64,000 nt of DNA, from the NCBI GenBank assembly GCA_964017065.1, contig OZ024784.1, positions 16,969,152 to 17,033,151 of the forward strand, given 5' to 3'. Numbering within the stretch: position 1 is the first letter of the stretch; each line of letters opens with the position of its first letter. The translations under genes were made by a program, and so were the position numbers. The notes beneath the pieces were generated by a model. The model was given only the letters and a program-made list of their open reading frames with translations. It was not told the DNA's origin and made no database searches. Of the stretch, positions 15,967 through 31,992 are shown in pieces. The stretch is from Haliclona indistincta (taxonomy: Eukaryota > Porifera > Demospongiae > Haplosclerida > Chalinidae).

Positions 15967-16800
15967 CATAGATACAGTATACCAACAGGGATTAGCAACG
16001 CCAATACATTTTGTATTACGAGCTGATTTACATCCTCGTTACGGGTTAAATATTAACCGTTGCCTTGCAACGAGCTCGTTGCTAAGCTAGCTCTTGACGA
16101 CCGTGCTAAGAAGAGTCACTGGCTCGGCACGTTGTCGAGCTCTGGTGATTGACTAGAACGTTCTGTCTACACTTTGATAGTAAAGGCGACTTGAGCACTG
16201 TTTCGTTTTGATCGCTAACCGGCGAAGTGGCTGTTGGTTGCCCTACAAGCGTTGTAAAACGCTGACAAGCAGCTTGTTTACTTTGCTGAAAAGTGGTTCT
16301 GTACCTGTTACTAGTTTTTAGCTGTGCTTCGGTCCATTCTTTGCTGATAACATGTTAGTTCGTACATGTCCTCGTGAGAATAGCGCAGTTTCTATTCTCG
16401 ATCTCACACAGTGTAGCGCTAGCGCACTAGACAAGCTGAGCCGTTCAGCCGTACGGTACGGGTTTTTCTGTACCTCTTCTGACAATAGATACACTCTGGC
16501 TGATCTTGTTTTCAGTTTATCCTCGAGAAGAAAGGCTGTTCTATGAGAATAACTGTGCTGAAAGAAGATCTTGCTTTAAAAATCGGTTTTGTCGTGCTTT
16601 GAATCCTTCGTTGTACTGACAATTTCCTGCTTTCGCGCTACAGCAGTCCTATCAACACACGCGATTTGTCAAGCCATGATATTTGGCGGGCACTACCCTT
16701 CGCACGCTGTGCTCTAACACGTTGGAAATTTAACCCGTAACACGGATGTAGTTGAAATTCCTGTCCGTTGCTAATCCCTGTGAGTATATTGTATCTATGG
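15967..16800. mobile_element. DNA-transposon-like element with ~85 bp imperfect terminal inverted repeats
   Basis: The left end (15967-16053; contains CATAGATACA, CAGGGATTAGCAACG and GTTACGGGTTAAAT) recurs inverted at 16722-16800 (ATTTAACCCGTAAC, CGTTGCTAATCCCTG, TGTATCTATG). Between them is about 670 bp without a recognisable transposase; the only sizeable frame is 64 codons at 16352-16546 with no known motif. This fits a non-autonomous or decayed element. Confidence 0.65.
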
Positions 16801-16877
16801 ACTAACCCACGCGAGATTTGTACCATCTATGGTTGTATAAATAAAATTAATATAACTAGTACATTTATAAAATACTG

Positions 16878-17170
16878 GGGGCGAGCCTGAGCTGATTTAT
16901 GTCCAGCACAATTCAAGAACAATCCATTTTTTCTAAATATGCACAACAGTAAGCCCTCTGCTCTTGTATTCCCGTTGTCGCTCCAGTCGTAGAGCTCTGT
17001 GATCAGGTGATTCTGCTGCTCGTTGTCGCTTCCTGGCAGTACTCTTACCTTGTAGAAGTTGATCTAGGCGTCTCCAATGCGGCCAGATACATACATACAT
17101 ATATACAAACATTCCCCGCGACGTGGGACGCACATCACCATCAATGTGGGGCTCGCTCAGGCTCGCCCCA
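16878..17170 (-). mobile_element. Possible relic of a second mobile element
   Basis: The 14-bp sequence GGGCGAGCCTGAGC at 16880-16893 recurs inverted at about 17154-17168 (GCTCAGGCTCGCCC). On the minus strand the interior has a short frame with a basic RKRQRAAESPDHRALRLERQ-type stretch; I associate similar RAAESPEQR repeats with helicase/transposon proteins of marine invertebrates, but this is a memory-based impression. No complete gene is present. Confidence 0.35.
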
Positions 17171-18599
17171 ATAATATTCGAGTACCATACAGTATAGGGG
17201 ATTTTAAGATTATAGATGTATCTATAATCAAAGGATATCATTGGTACAAAGGACTAATGATTAACAGCAAAAGTGAATGTATTGTGAATCAATGTGCACA
17301 AATGTACTTTGCATGTACAAGTGTACAACTTTTAAAACAAATCAGTAATGATTACTTGTAACTGAACCAGGAAAACTCATGGATTCAAACGCATGCATGA
17401 GGGATGAGAAAAGCAGAGACAAGAGTAACAGAGAGAAGAAAATGAAGATGATTGACATATTGGAAGTGTTGACGACCGGTAGATGATAGCTAGAGAGCTG
17501 TCACCAGCCACACAGTGGACTCACATCGAATGTCATGCATTGGAAGCAATATTACTCTTGTAGGTAAAGAGTACATGTACTAACAATACTCTCTTTTTGT
17601 GTCTCTTCAGAAATTCGATTCAATAGAAGCAAGTTCTATCACTTGAAATGGTATATTGACACAGATGAATCTACATGTATAATATAGTGGATATTAACAA
17701 GAGTTGCAATTGATCAAGTCTATTCCTTTCTGCAAAATTATAATCAAGTGTGCTATAATGTTATTACACATGTGGCTTGTGTGTACGGTACTGTGCATAC
17801 AGTGAGTACTATTATTATCAGCGCTGTTTCCACGTACATGCAGAATTTGAAGCAGCAAAAGGGGCTGGAGCAGATGAAACATCCTGTTAGGCTCTACTGG
17901 TGTAATAATATTATTGGTCAACATACCAGTCATAGCTGGTGATTACAAATACATTTTTATCCTAGTTGAGGTTATTCATAATCAAAACAGCTTGACAAAC
18001 AGATGAAAGCAATTATCATGTAGAATAAATCTATTCACTCTTTTTATGAGTGTTTTGTTTCAAAATAAGTCTGTCTGTCTGTCTCAAATATACTGTGCTG
18101 GGATCTGTCCCTACAATAACCTATTGTACATGTACAACTATCAACAATCAATAGAGTGTAGTAAGTACACAGAATTTACAATATTTTACTGCAGTCAGAT
18201 TCATCAGTGCATGCATTTAGTCACTGTACTCACAACCAGTATGCTCTTACACGATACATGCCGGTGGTAGACTAGTGCACGGTAAATGTACAGCCTTTTT
18301 GCAGAGTGCAGTGACGTCAAGTACTCTAATTATCGTTGATACGGTATTTAATGGAGTGTGTGCCCTGAAGGAAAATTTTCCCTTATAAGGTAATGCAAGT
18401 GCATGTGTGCCTGGTCTGTACAGCACTGCACAGCTAGGCTGGTCTGATATAACGGTGAACAAAGAGCATCGTTGTCCTTTGTTTCGGATTCTCTGATTGT
18501 AAGTTAATGCATGCATGCTTGTTGCTTATCGCGTGACATGACTGCATAAAAATTGCTGTTTATTCAGAGTGACCAATCCACGGCACCCGACTCTCAGCC
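17171..18599. other. Intergenic region upstream of alpha-actinin, with a CRE-like site
   Basis: About 1.4 kb of AT-rich DNA without a supported gene. A TGACGTCA palindrome occurs at 18312-18319, 288 bp before the alpha-actinin start codon, and may belong to its promoter. No other recognisable structure. Confidence 0.45.
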
Positions 18600-23275
<4,676 letters not shown>

Positions 23276-23688
23276 TGACTTTCAAAAGACAAATCAGCTA
23301 GTCCCATGTTTGTGCTGCAAACTTGAAGTTATTACTGTAGATTTTTACCTGTGGCTATAGTGATTATTAGGCATACTGTTTGCTTGAGATGTATTCTAAG
23401 TTTAGAACATTAGTGCAATTCGTCATCATTACGTATCGAGCATGCGCAATGAACACCGTGTTTGTTACCGTATATTCCCAGATTACGGATGTACATCAAA
23501 TCTTGACACAAAATGGCCGTTTAGGAAGCTGTAAGGAGCAACGCGTCAGGGTGTGTCCAGACAGTTTCCAGAGGAGAATTGACGGACAAAGTGAAGCACG
23601 GTTTATCCCTAATTTAATTCGCGTGCAGCATTGTAGACTGTTTGATACTTTATCAGGTTTATTTCATCGTCCCACGGTCCTTATCACC
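23276..23688. other. Alpha-actinin 3' end and PP2C 5' region
   Basis: An open frame continues upstream of the PP2C start to 23380, in frame and without stops, but it encodes nothing recognisable and the ATG at 23689 fits the family far better. It is read here as 5' untranslated sequence. Confidence 0.55.
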
Positions 23689-26600
23689 ATGGGAGCCTTT
23701 CTCGAAAAGCCTAAGACTGAGAAGATCACAAGCAAGGGTGAAGGATGTGGTGTACAGTATGGCGTGTCAGCCATGCAAGGATGGAGAATGGAAATGGAAG
23801 ACGCCCATGTCTGTACGACTGACTTCAACAAGGACTGGTGTATTTTTGGTGTGTTTGATGGTCATGCAGGTACCAAGGTATCAAAAAAGTGTTCCGATAA
23901 ACTAGTAGACACTTTGGAGAAACACTTTATGCCAAAGGAGCCATGTAAATGTCCAGAGTCTGATGAAGAAATTGAAAGGGCTCTTGTGGACGCTTTCTTA
24001 GAGCTTGACAAGGACTTGAAAGTGCTTTATGAGTCAGAGAATGATCACAGTGGTTCAACAGCCATTGTAGTGATGATATCTCCTAAGAAGGTTATCTGGG
24101 CTAACTGTGGGGACTCACGAGGTATTCTGTGTCGTGATGGTAAGGTGGAGTTTGCCACAGAAGACCACAAGCCGTACAACACCAATGAGAAGGCTCGGAT
24201 AGAGAAAGCTGGTGGGACAGTCATGATGCAGCGGGTCAATGGCTCTTTAGCTGTCTCGAGAGCACTTGGTGACTTTGATTACAAACGTTCACCACAGCTA
24301 CCCCCTCAAGAGCAGCTTGTTTCACCAGAGCCTGAAATTACCATCATGGATCGAAAACAGGACGACGAGTTCCTAGTACTGGCCTGTGATGGGATCTATG
24401 ATGTCATGTCCAATGAAGACGTTGTAAAGTATGTTCGGAAAAGACTTACTTTGGAAGACGACTTGCGTACTGTGTGTAGCAGTTTGATTGACACTTGTCT
24501 CAACAAGGTATGTACTGTTATGGTGTAGAGAGAGGTCTTAAAGTTGGAGAGTAACGTATTGTCTCTCTTATAGAACAGCAGAGATAACATGAGCGTGATT
24601 GTAGTGACATTTCCTAACGCACCCAAAGTCTCTCAAGAGGCTATTGAAAAGGTATGATGTGCTCTCTCTCTCTGTGGTTTTACATAACACGAATCATTGC
24701 ATAGCACGAAGAATTTCAACGCAAAGCCAAGGAAGAAATTGACAAAAAAGTTGAGAGTGAGTTGTAATAGTTGTAGAGTTTTGGTAAATTAATATCGTTG
24801 TGATTATTAAGGTATAGTGGAGTCTGCCCATGACCCATTGGATGTGGAGGAGAATTTCGTAATGGAAGAGCTTACAAAAAATTTTCCTGATTATGATATA
24901 CTAGACAGGTGAGCTATCAATACTATCAATACCATGTGATGCTTGTGATAACTGATTACTGTTGGCGTGCATGTGTGTGTGTGTGTGTGTGTGTGTGTTA
25001 ATTATCATAAAAACCAGTGCTTCATGTACATAGACAGCACAACCTATTATAACTTAATTCTACTTTTTCGTTTGTTGCATAACTTTCCAAGTTTTTTTCC
25101 GGCAATCGTGTATATGTACGCACACAGTAATTCTACAATTTATACTAAGATACAATTGCACACACTGAAAATGGTTTGGTGAGTGTGGTGGCTCAGGGTA
25201 TTATCAGTTGTGTCTGTATTCTTTAGGAGAACAGCCATCTCAGAGAAACTTCAAGAATTAGCGAAGGAAAAGTTTGGAGAGCTGAATGAAAGCTCAGAAC
25301 ACGAGGTTAGTTGGTATTTGTCCTTTTATGCACTTGTGTGTCCTTTTCTCACAGTGATGTTTTAATTTCCTTGAGAATGTGACATGCATTACTAGTGTAC
25401 ATCACTTAGTATATCCTGCTAGTAGCCTATGAAGGGCTCTGGGTGCCTGTAGGATGCTGTTTAGCCAAAACATGTGTTCACATTGTCAGTGGTTCTCAGA
25501 AAATCACATCACCTGAGTTCAGCTTCTGAAACCATTTCCTCGCTTTTGTGATTAATTTGCAATGTACAGGATCTAATTTTTGTCTTATCGTTGTTGTTGA
25601 ACATTGATTTGCTACGGAGACTTACTCAGTTTAGTCAAAAATGTGGGACTTGTGACAGATTTGTTTTGTGTGCACATGTGGAATGTTTGATCACTCATGA
25701 GTGCATTTACAGCCTCAGCAACACAAATAATTCTGTACATTACATGTGACAGGTAAACATTGCTTATCTTTCCTTCAAGGATTATGGCAGGGTGTCAATC
25801 TTCTGACAAAATAATACTTCATGGGGTTTAACTTATTGGAACCAGGAAAAATTGATCCTTAAATCTTAGTTACATTTGTTTATGAAACGTTCACTATGAT
25901 AAAAAGGATCATTTCAATAGGTGGATTGTACGGATTGTATAGTATTATGGTAATGGTACAGGGCTTTGTATGGTGGTTCCTTTTCCTTTCTGTACTGTGT
26001 GGTTTGTTTAGAGTGTGAACTGTTGAATCTTGTGAACGGGTCACTTGTGGTTTCAGTGTATTTTCACTATCAACAATACATGCTGATAATGTAAAAGTAG
26101 TTTAAAATCATTAGCATTCAGAGTAGTCATGTTTGCACTTGTAATCACATCTTGATTCACTTTGCTCTTTTTGCCTTGACTGTGGTCATCAAGAGCACTG
26201 CCCTGCTATGTGCCACTTCTTAATTATAATTGCAGATTACATTTTATGTACGGAATAATTTTTTATAGAACTTGGTGTGTTCTGTATTTTTAGCTTGAAC
26301 TAAGCCGCTGCTACGGTCATAGTGAGGTTAAGTTTTACGGACGCGTAACTTATAACCTGCTAGACGTCACAAGTACGTGGTGAGTTTACCTGTGGCAATG
26401 CGCTCTTGTGAGTAGCTAAGAATACAAGAAGCGACCAGAATTCATGTTGAGCATAGTTCAAAGGATAAACAAAACGCTTTTAAAAGATAGTAGACAGGTT
26501 AGTAGCTCGATCAACAGCATGTAAAGCCATGATCATTCCAGCTCTGACAACTTGTGTTGGCGTTTCGAAAAGTCAAGCATGTAGAGCATCTGTGACAAAC

Positions 26601-27105
26601 GTGGAATTGACAAAACCTTGAGCGAAAAAATCCACAGGTAAACTGCCAACCTGTAGACAGAGGTCTACTCGCACGGAACGGGTATCATCAACTGGTAAGC
26701 CAGCCCAACCTCTGATTGTAGCGCTCACGTGATTGTTTACATGTTACACGTACCGGTAATAAAAACTTAATCTCTCTAATAATAGCTGTAGTCTATTTTA
26801 TTCTACACAAGAAAACCCTCATACCTTTCAAATGCGATGATTTTGCATCACTATAAAAGCAACACGGCATATCACAGTTTGAACCAGCCTCTATGTTTTA
26901 TAAAGTGTAGACCTCCCAACATCCATCTATTAAAGTGTTCATGCTGTCTCTCAATTGTATTATTAATTTCTTATTACTTTTCTACTAGTATCCAATGGAC
27001 AATCAGTTGCTAACAGGACAACAGGCAACTTCTCCCTTTGATGATCAGGAAGATGAACCAATGTCAACCAGCAGCAGCTCAGATCAACCTCCTGACACAA
27101 CTTAG
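23689..27105 (+). CDS. PPM1A/PPM1B: Metal-dependent protein phosphatase PP2C, PPM1A/PPM1B type
   Basis: Six coding exons (23689-24507, 24574-24651, 24705-24756, 24812-24908, 25227-25305, 26989-27105) give 413 aa. The chosen start gives MGAFLEKPKT, with Gly2 suited to N-myristoylation as in PPM1A/B. PP2C motifs in order: RMEMEDAH, FGVFDGHAG, SGSTA, NCGDSRG, EDHKP, GSLAVSRALGD, LACDGIYDVMS and SRDNMSV, which supply the acidic residues binding Mn/Mg. A helical PPM1A-type C-terminal region follows and the protein ends in a Ser-rich, acidic tail. The Ser/Thr phosphatase family dampens stress kinases. The catalytic core is one large exon; the last intron (25306-26988, 1.7 kb) is unusually long for this window and contains a possible small inverted-repeat element. 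Confidence 0.94.
24969..24997. repeat. (GT)n microsatellite in a PP2C intron
   Basis: About 13 GT units between exons 4 and 5. Confidence 0.85.
26384..26643. repeat. Possible inverted-repeat element in the long PP2C intron
   Basis: GTTTACCTGTGG at 26384-26395 recurs as the exact inverse CCACAGGTAAAC at 26632-26643. The 260 bp unit has no coding capacity and may be a MITE, but the arms are only 12 bp. Confidence 0.3.
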
Positions 27106-27378
27106 TTCTATTTAGCATTTACTAGCGACCTAGAAGTGTTTAGCTGTCTACTTCTTTCTCTTCTCTGGTCCTTCGTATTTTACATGCAACCCCAAGCCCC
27201 ACCCACATAGGTTTAATGCAAGTGTGCAGAGTTAATAACTAATTATTTTTGTTAAAATTATCCTTAGTGTGTGTGTGTGTGTGATATTCCTTCTTCCAAG
27301 CCTCTCTTACACAGTTGTAATGTATTGTATAACACAACAAGTATAGTTCTCTTGTACATGCATTTTAAAATAATGAAC

Positions 27379-27405
27379 AATAAAATTAATTATAATCACT
27401 TTATT
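27379..27405. terminator. Interleaved poly(A) signals of PP2C (+) and PET117 (-)
   Basis: AATAAA at 27379-27384 on the plus strand follows the PP2C stop by about 275 bp. TTTATT at 27400-27405 is AATAAA on the minus strand, 15 bp past the PET117 stop. The two 3' ends therefore overlap. Confidence 0.6.
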
Positions 27406-27420
27406 ATAATACTGATTGTA

Positions 27421-27711
27421 TTAAAATTTATCTGAGTTCCTGCTCTGGAGTTTCTGTTGAAGCGCCATCTGTTCGTCTAACAAGCGCTTGTTTTCTGCTC
27501 TTTTCTTCTGCTTTTCTATATCTCTCTTCACACCATGTTTCATTCTCTACAATTAAAATAAACACGTGATTTACGGTAATACGCGTATCGCTGTTGTCAC
27601 CTGTCTGTTTTCTTTTTGGTTTTGATGGACAAAGTAGATCACACTAACGGAGAAGGCTGTCGCTGTCAAAAGCGCTAAAGCTGGAGTAAACCTGTGTAAC
27701 CTGGAGTCCAT
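27421..27711 (-). CDS. PET117: Cytochrome c oxidase assembly protein PET117
   Basis: Two exons (27601-27711 and 27421-27546) join in phase 0 to give 78 aa; human PET117 has 81. The N-terminus carries one hydrophobic segment (PALALLTATAF to VIYFVH, about residues 9-30) that serves as membrane anchor and import signal. After it comes a basic, helical region with GVKRDIEKQ and NKRLLDEQ, closely matching human PET117 (GVIRDIERQ, NIRLLGEQ). The family is needed for assembly of complex IV at the inner mitochondrial membrane, linking heme A synthesis to assembly. It is too short to stand out as a single frame because the intron splits it. Divergent from a LYR-motif gene, with 101 bp between the start codons. 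Confidence 0.88.
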
Positions 27712-27812
27712 GAGTATACGAAATAATTATTATTTGTTTGTGTGTATAAATAGGAACTAGTATACAACCCCGCCCACATAATCCCAAGTCGCTAGGTCCA
27801 CGTGTGTATTTC

Positions 27813-28147
27813 ATGGCGGTTTCTAAAAAGGCCGCTATTTCGCTATACCGAGATCTACTGAGATTTGCAGCGAAATTTCCAGAAACAACTATTAGAAATA
27901 AAATGAAGTGAGTCATCAGTCCAGATAATATGTTTCGTAGTCAAAATTCAATTATATCCATATCCACACCGTTTTTCTCCGCCCACTATCTAGATTCACA
28001 ATGAAACAGTTCTTTGAAATTCACCGCAACAAAACTGACCCCAAAGTAGTTCAAAAACTTGTAGAAGATGGTCGGAGAGATTTGAACACGTTATCACATT
28101 TATCTGAACTTGACAAAGAAAGCTTTGATACGATCTTTATTCAATGA
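27813..28147 (+). CDS. LYR-motif (LYRM family) mitochondrial protein
   Basis: Two exons (27813-27907 and 27994-28147) give 82 aa. The motif SLYRDLLR begins near residue 10 and is followed by a Phe (KFPE) and a basic helical body with FFEIHRNK, TDPKVVQKLVEDGRRDL, the pattern of the Complex1_LYR fold. Members bind acyl-carrier protein and act as assembly factors or subunits (ISD11/LYRM4, NDUFA6, LYRM9 and others). Parts resemble ISD11 (NK-DP, KRDL) and parts NDUFA6 (TDPRVV), so the exact orthology is left open. It shares a 101 bp divergent promoter with PET117, another mitochondrial assembly factor. Confidence 0.8.
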
Positions 28148-28925
28148 TGCTAAATTATGTTTGTTGATTCAAATACGCACGGCTGGCATTGTTAGTGATG
28201 ATGATGTTTGCAGGAGAGTCCTTGTTGATTCAAATTGTGCACACTTTACAGTATTCCTTTGATAACAGTGCCTTGCTGTTGTGACCATCTGTAGGATATA
28301 CTGATGACATCTGTTCCAGTGGAGTTGAAAGTAGAGTATCAATCTCGTGTGCTAGTTGTTAGTCGGCAGCATGATCACTGGTATTGGGTTACGTACAAGT
28401 AATTACTGCAATTTGTATATGGTATGACACTTGGTGATGCTGCATGGCTATCGTTATTGAATGGCTGCTTGGAATCTCTTTAGTTGCATGGCTAAAGAGA
28501 TTCCAAACTAGCTAGCTGCCATCCATTATACTTCCCAATTCATCACCAATAATTTGTCATTCACAAAATGAGAGTCATTGTGGAGAGGTTGCAGGGCTCA
28601 GTCGGTTTATGACACATCAACAAAGATATTATTTGAAAATTCCTTTATCAGTATTAAAAATGCAAGTGCCAGAATGGCTTTGGAGGATTTATAGTGAAGT
28701 GGACTAGATAATTAAAATTAGACCAACTTTGCAACAAAAAATTAAATTTTCGCAGATGTAACACGTGGGTGCACTTCGTCGTCCGGTGTCTTTGTGTATA
28801 TTAGCGTACTACTAGTTTTAGTGCTGAAGAAGCCTCAGACAATCGTGGCACCAACGCCCGTTTAGGAGTGGTGCAAGTATCGCAACAACCTCAGGAATTG
28901 ATTTAGTAGTACACTGCACTGATTC
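28148..28925. other. Intergenic region upstream of the PTB adaptor
   Basis: About 780 bp without a supported gene. It contains a perfect hairpin at 28469-28506 and two copies of an AGTCCTTGTTGATTCAAAT-like phrase (28155-28170 and 28217-28237). Confidence 0.5.
28469..28506. repeat. Perfect 15-bp hairpin
   Basis: TTGGAATCTCTTTAG at 28469-28483 and its exact inverse CTAAAGAGATTCCAA at 28492-28506 enclose an 8-base loop. It may be a small fold-back element; no function is implied. Confidence 0.6.
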
Positions 28926-31771
28926 ATGGCACTGGAAGTTCTCGTTGACAAACGTCCGACTTCGTTCGCCATCGCCGTGGATGAAAATCCGATCCTTTTC
29001 GACAGCAGCAAGAATCAAGACCCGTCTCCGATTGGTCTCGAATTTGCAGTGGGAGAGTCTAGCCTGGAGCGAGCAAGTGGCACTGCTGTAAGAAGACGAT
29101 CACCTCCACCGTTGCCTCCAAAAGGCATACGACCGTTCGCAGCTGCAGACGAAAGTTCAACTGCATCGTCCACTACAAATACTGAGCTACACTACACACT
29201 GGCGCTCTCTCCAAGCCAAGAGCAGACAGAATACTCGAAAACTATGATATCCAGTAGACACCACTCACCCACTCCTTCTCCTCCATCGTCCCGAAGAGTT
29301 GTCAAAACCAACCCACTTCCTCATACAACACGTTCTTCTCCCAAACCCACCCCTCCTTCTTATGCCTCGCGCCGAATGAGCAAACCCGGCTCAAAAAGTG
29401 TTCCTAATCTCAGCGCAGTTCCATTCGAGCACAGAAACGACAAAAATGGTCCGTTCAACTTTCTCGACACAACAGCTGGTGAAGAATGCGGCAGATTCCC
29501 AGTCGACTATCTGGGCAATCGAGAGATAGACCAGTTTGTTGGAGTTGTTGATGAGTGTGCTCAACAGCTAATGAACTGTAAGCCTCCAGTACGTGCCAAC
29601 CAGGTGGTAGCATATGTCAGTACTGAAAGGATTCGTCTTGCTCCTCCCAAAGCCGGACCTCTCTTCAAAAGTTTTGCTGTGCAGTCTATAATGAGCGTTG
29701 CTCAGTGTCGAAAGAACAAACGCATTGTTGGTATCGTGATGTGGAAGGCTAGGACGAAGCCAGTCTGTCACCTTCTTCGTTCGTCGGATCAGTTCATTTC
29801 AAACAATCTTCTGGAAGCACTGAGCCAGATGGTGGAAAATGTGAACATCCAATCACTAATGCAGGTCAGACAGCACAAACAATAGTACAACTATCACAAT
29901 TATTATGTGTGCATATACTAATGGGACAATTGTAGCTGTCCATATTGGTTCCCTGTAGTATTATTGTGTCTCCCCAGGATCTTTGATAGTCCATAATGGT
30001 AAAGGGCAAGTGTGCTTGTACTTTTATGACAATCGCTATCACCTTGATTTACGATTTATAAGATTTGTTTTATAACATTGTGGAGGTGGGAACAGGAGTA
30101 GACGCTAGCCATAAAGTGATAGGTATATTTCAATGCATTCCTTCCTAATGGGGATCTGACAATACTCATGTGGTTGAGAATGCGTCGTATGGGTTTGAGT
30201 TTAGGCCTTAAATGGAAGGCGCTTTTGTAAATTAATGTAAACAGTTGTAGTACAGGTGTTGTGATGAGGGCACTGTTTTTAGTGCTACTTCATTAATGAT
30301 TTGTTCCAATGGTCGGTTGCAAAGCAGGAAGGGTAATGGAGTTTTATATTCCTTTTGAGATTATTGACATTGTATGAGTTGTTCATAGATAGGATATGAC
30401 AAAGGTATCACTTGTCCAGGTTAATAGCACTGCCCATAAGAGGCATTAATTATCAGCCTAGCATAGCAGAACAATTTGTAGCGCTATTGTTAGTTACTGT
30501 TCTAATTGCTCACCGCAGGTTGACCGACCTGTAGTCCATGAGAAATCTCACAGCATTTCCAGCAATTCCAGCTCTGACTCAGATCGTTTGACCTCACCGC
30601 CTCCATCGGCTGGGACTAGACACTCTATATCAGCAGTCCACATTGGCTGTATCAAGGCTGGAAAAATACACACCATAGCTGAACTGTTTCAGAGAGTTCT
30701 AGCGGAATGTCAACCATCAAACACGCGAGAGGTGTCAGTATGGCTCAGTGAGTCTCAAGTGCAGCTTTTGGACATGACCTACCAATGGGAGTTTATCTAT
30801 GCTATGCACGATACTAGTCGTATCTGTGCAGTTGGAGTGTACCCTGATGACAGGAAGTTTATCGGTTACTTTGTACAAGAGAAGGACAAGCCGCTAATGG
30901 GTGAGTAGATGGGACTGCTGGTGTGTTGACACTATGATAATATTCGCTCTCTCTGTTCAGGTCATGTGTTATGGTGCAATACAGCAGGTGCAGCTGCCTC
31001 CATGCTCGCCTACTTAAAGGAGTTCTGTCATCTCTCTTTCTCAGACAGAAGAGATGATGGTGTTTTTGTAGAGGAGACTGATGGATTTGGAGTAAGTTAA
31101 TAGAAACAATGATGACTAGCACTTTAACCATTATTTCTCCTGCTCAGGGTAAAGTTTCCAACAGCCAGTCTTCTTCAGAACCTCGTGGCATTATCTCACG
31201 ATTACGCTCACTAACATCCCCCTCATCACAGAGTGATTGCCACAGTCCCACTCACTCATCCTTTCATTCCTACATGGGTAGTCCAAAGTCATCATACATA
31301 TTCGACTACACTCGGAAGAGGAAGGACACTGTTGTCATCCCCACAGCTTCTTCAGGAATGGAACTAGGAGAAGAGGATTTTGTTCGATTCTCAGTGAACT
31401 ATGTTGGCTCAGCCACTCTCGATCCACCCTTTGTACCTCATAGCATCACTAGAGCCATGCAGATGTTTAACCAGAATGGAGTGGCTGCAGGAATGGCAGC
31501 TGTCCCCAAGAACACAATCAGTATGCACATATCGGCACTTGGAATAAACCTGAGCGATAAGAAACACAAGTTATTTGTGAGCAGAAACTATCCTCGCAAG
31601 AAGATAGTTGGATATTGTGTGCACAATATGGACAAACACTATTTTGGTATAGCAACAAACAGACCAGGGTTTGCTGACTTGAAGGTGCACGTCTTTATGC
31701 AAGTATCAGAACCTGTGTCTCAGATCATGGACGGCATCAAGTTCTGGCTTCAAATGGACCCTCTAACATAA
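28926..31771 (+). CDS. Multi-PTB-domain adaptor protein
   Basis: Four exons (28926-29864, 30519-30900, 30961-31091, 31148-31771) give 691 aa. Residues 50-175 are a Ser/Pro-rich linker with SPPPLPPKG and PTPSPPSSRR, likely SH3-binding. The first PTB-like domain (about 190-310) starts FPVDYLGNREID. A Ser-rich linker follows, then a second PTB-like unit (about 345-480) starting HIGCIKAGK with IGYFVQEK and HVLWCNTAG strands. After another Ser-rich linker, the third, most convincing PTB domain (about 560-691) starts VRFSVNYVGSATL and contains IVGYCVHNMDKHYFGIA, similar in order to tensin-type PTB domains. No kinase, SH2 or phosphatase domain is present. A role as a phosphotyrosine or integrin-tail adaptor is inferred from the fold alone. 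I do not recognise an ortholog. Confidence 0.75.
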
Positions 31772-31992
31772 CTTTGTACTATATCATAATGTTATTATTT
31801 TCGTTGTAATGTTCGCAATAATATTGTGCAATGCAGTCTTTGTTTACGAAAACACAGACAACCGCAATCCAAGGTGTTGGTGTAGGCGTGGTCTAGAATT
31901 TTCCCGTGTGACATTGTGGCGACTTCATCATGCTTCATGGCTGTTAGCAGCGAGATTTTGGACAGCTATCAGTGAGCGGCGGTCTCTCACCA

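Noticed and set aside
16352..16546. 64-aa frame inside the inverted-repeat element
   Set aside because: No recognisable domain; listed only as part of the element.
23380..23688. 103-codon N-terminal extension of the PP2C frame
   Set aside because: Open by chance; no similarity, and the ATG at 23689 gives the myristoylated N-terminus typical of PPM1A/B.
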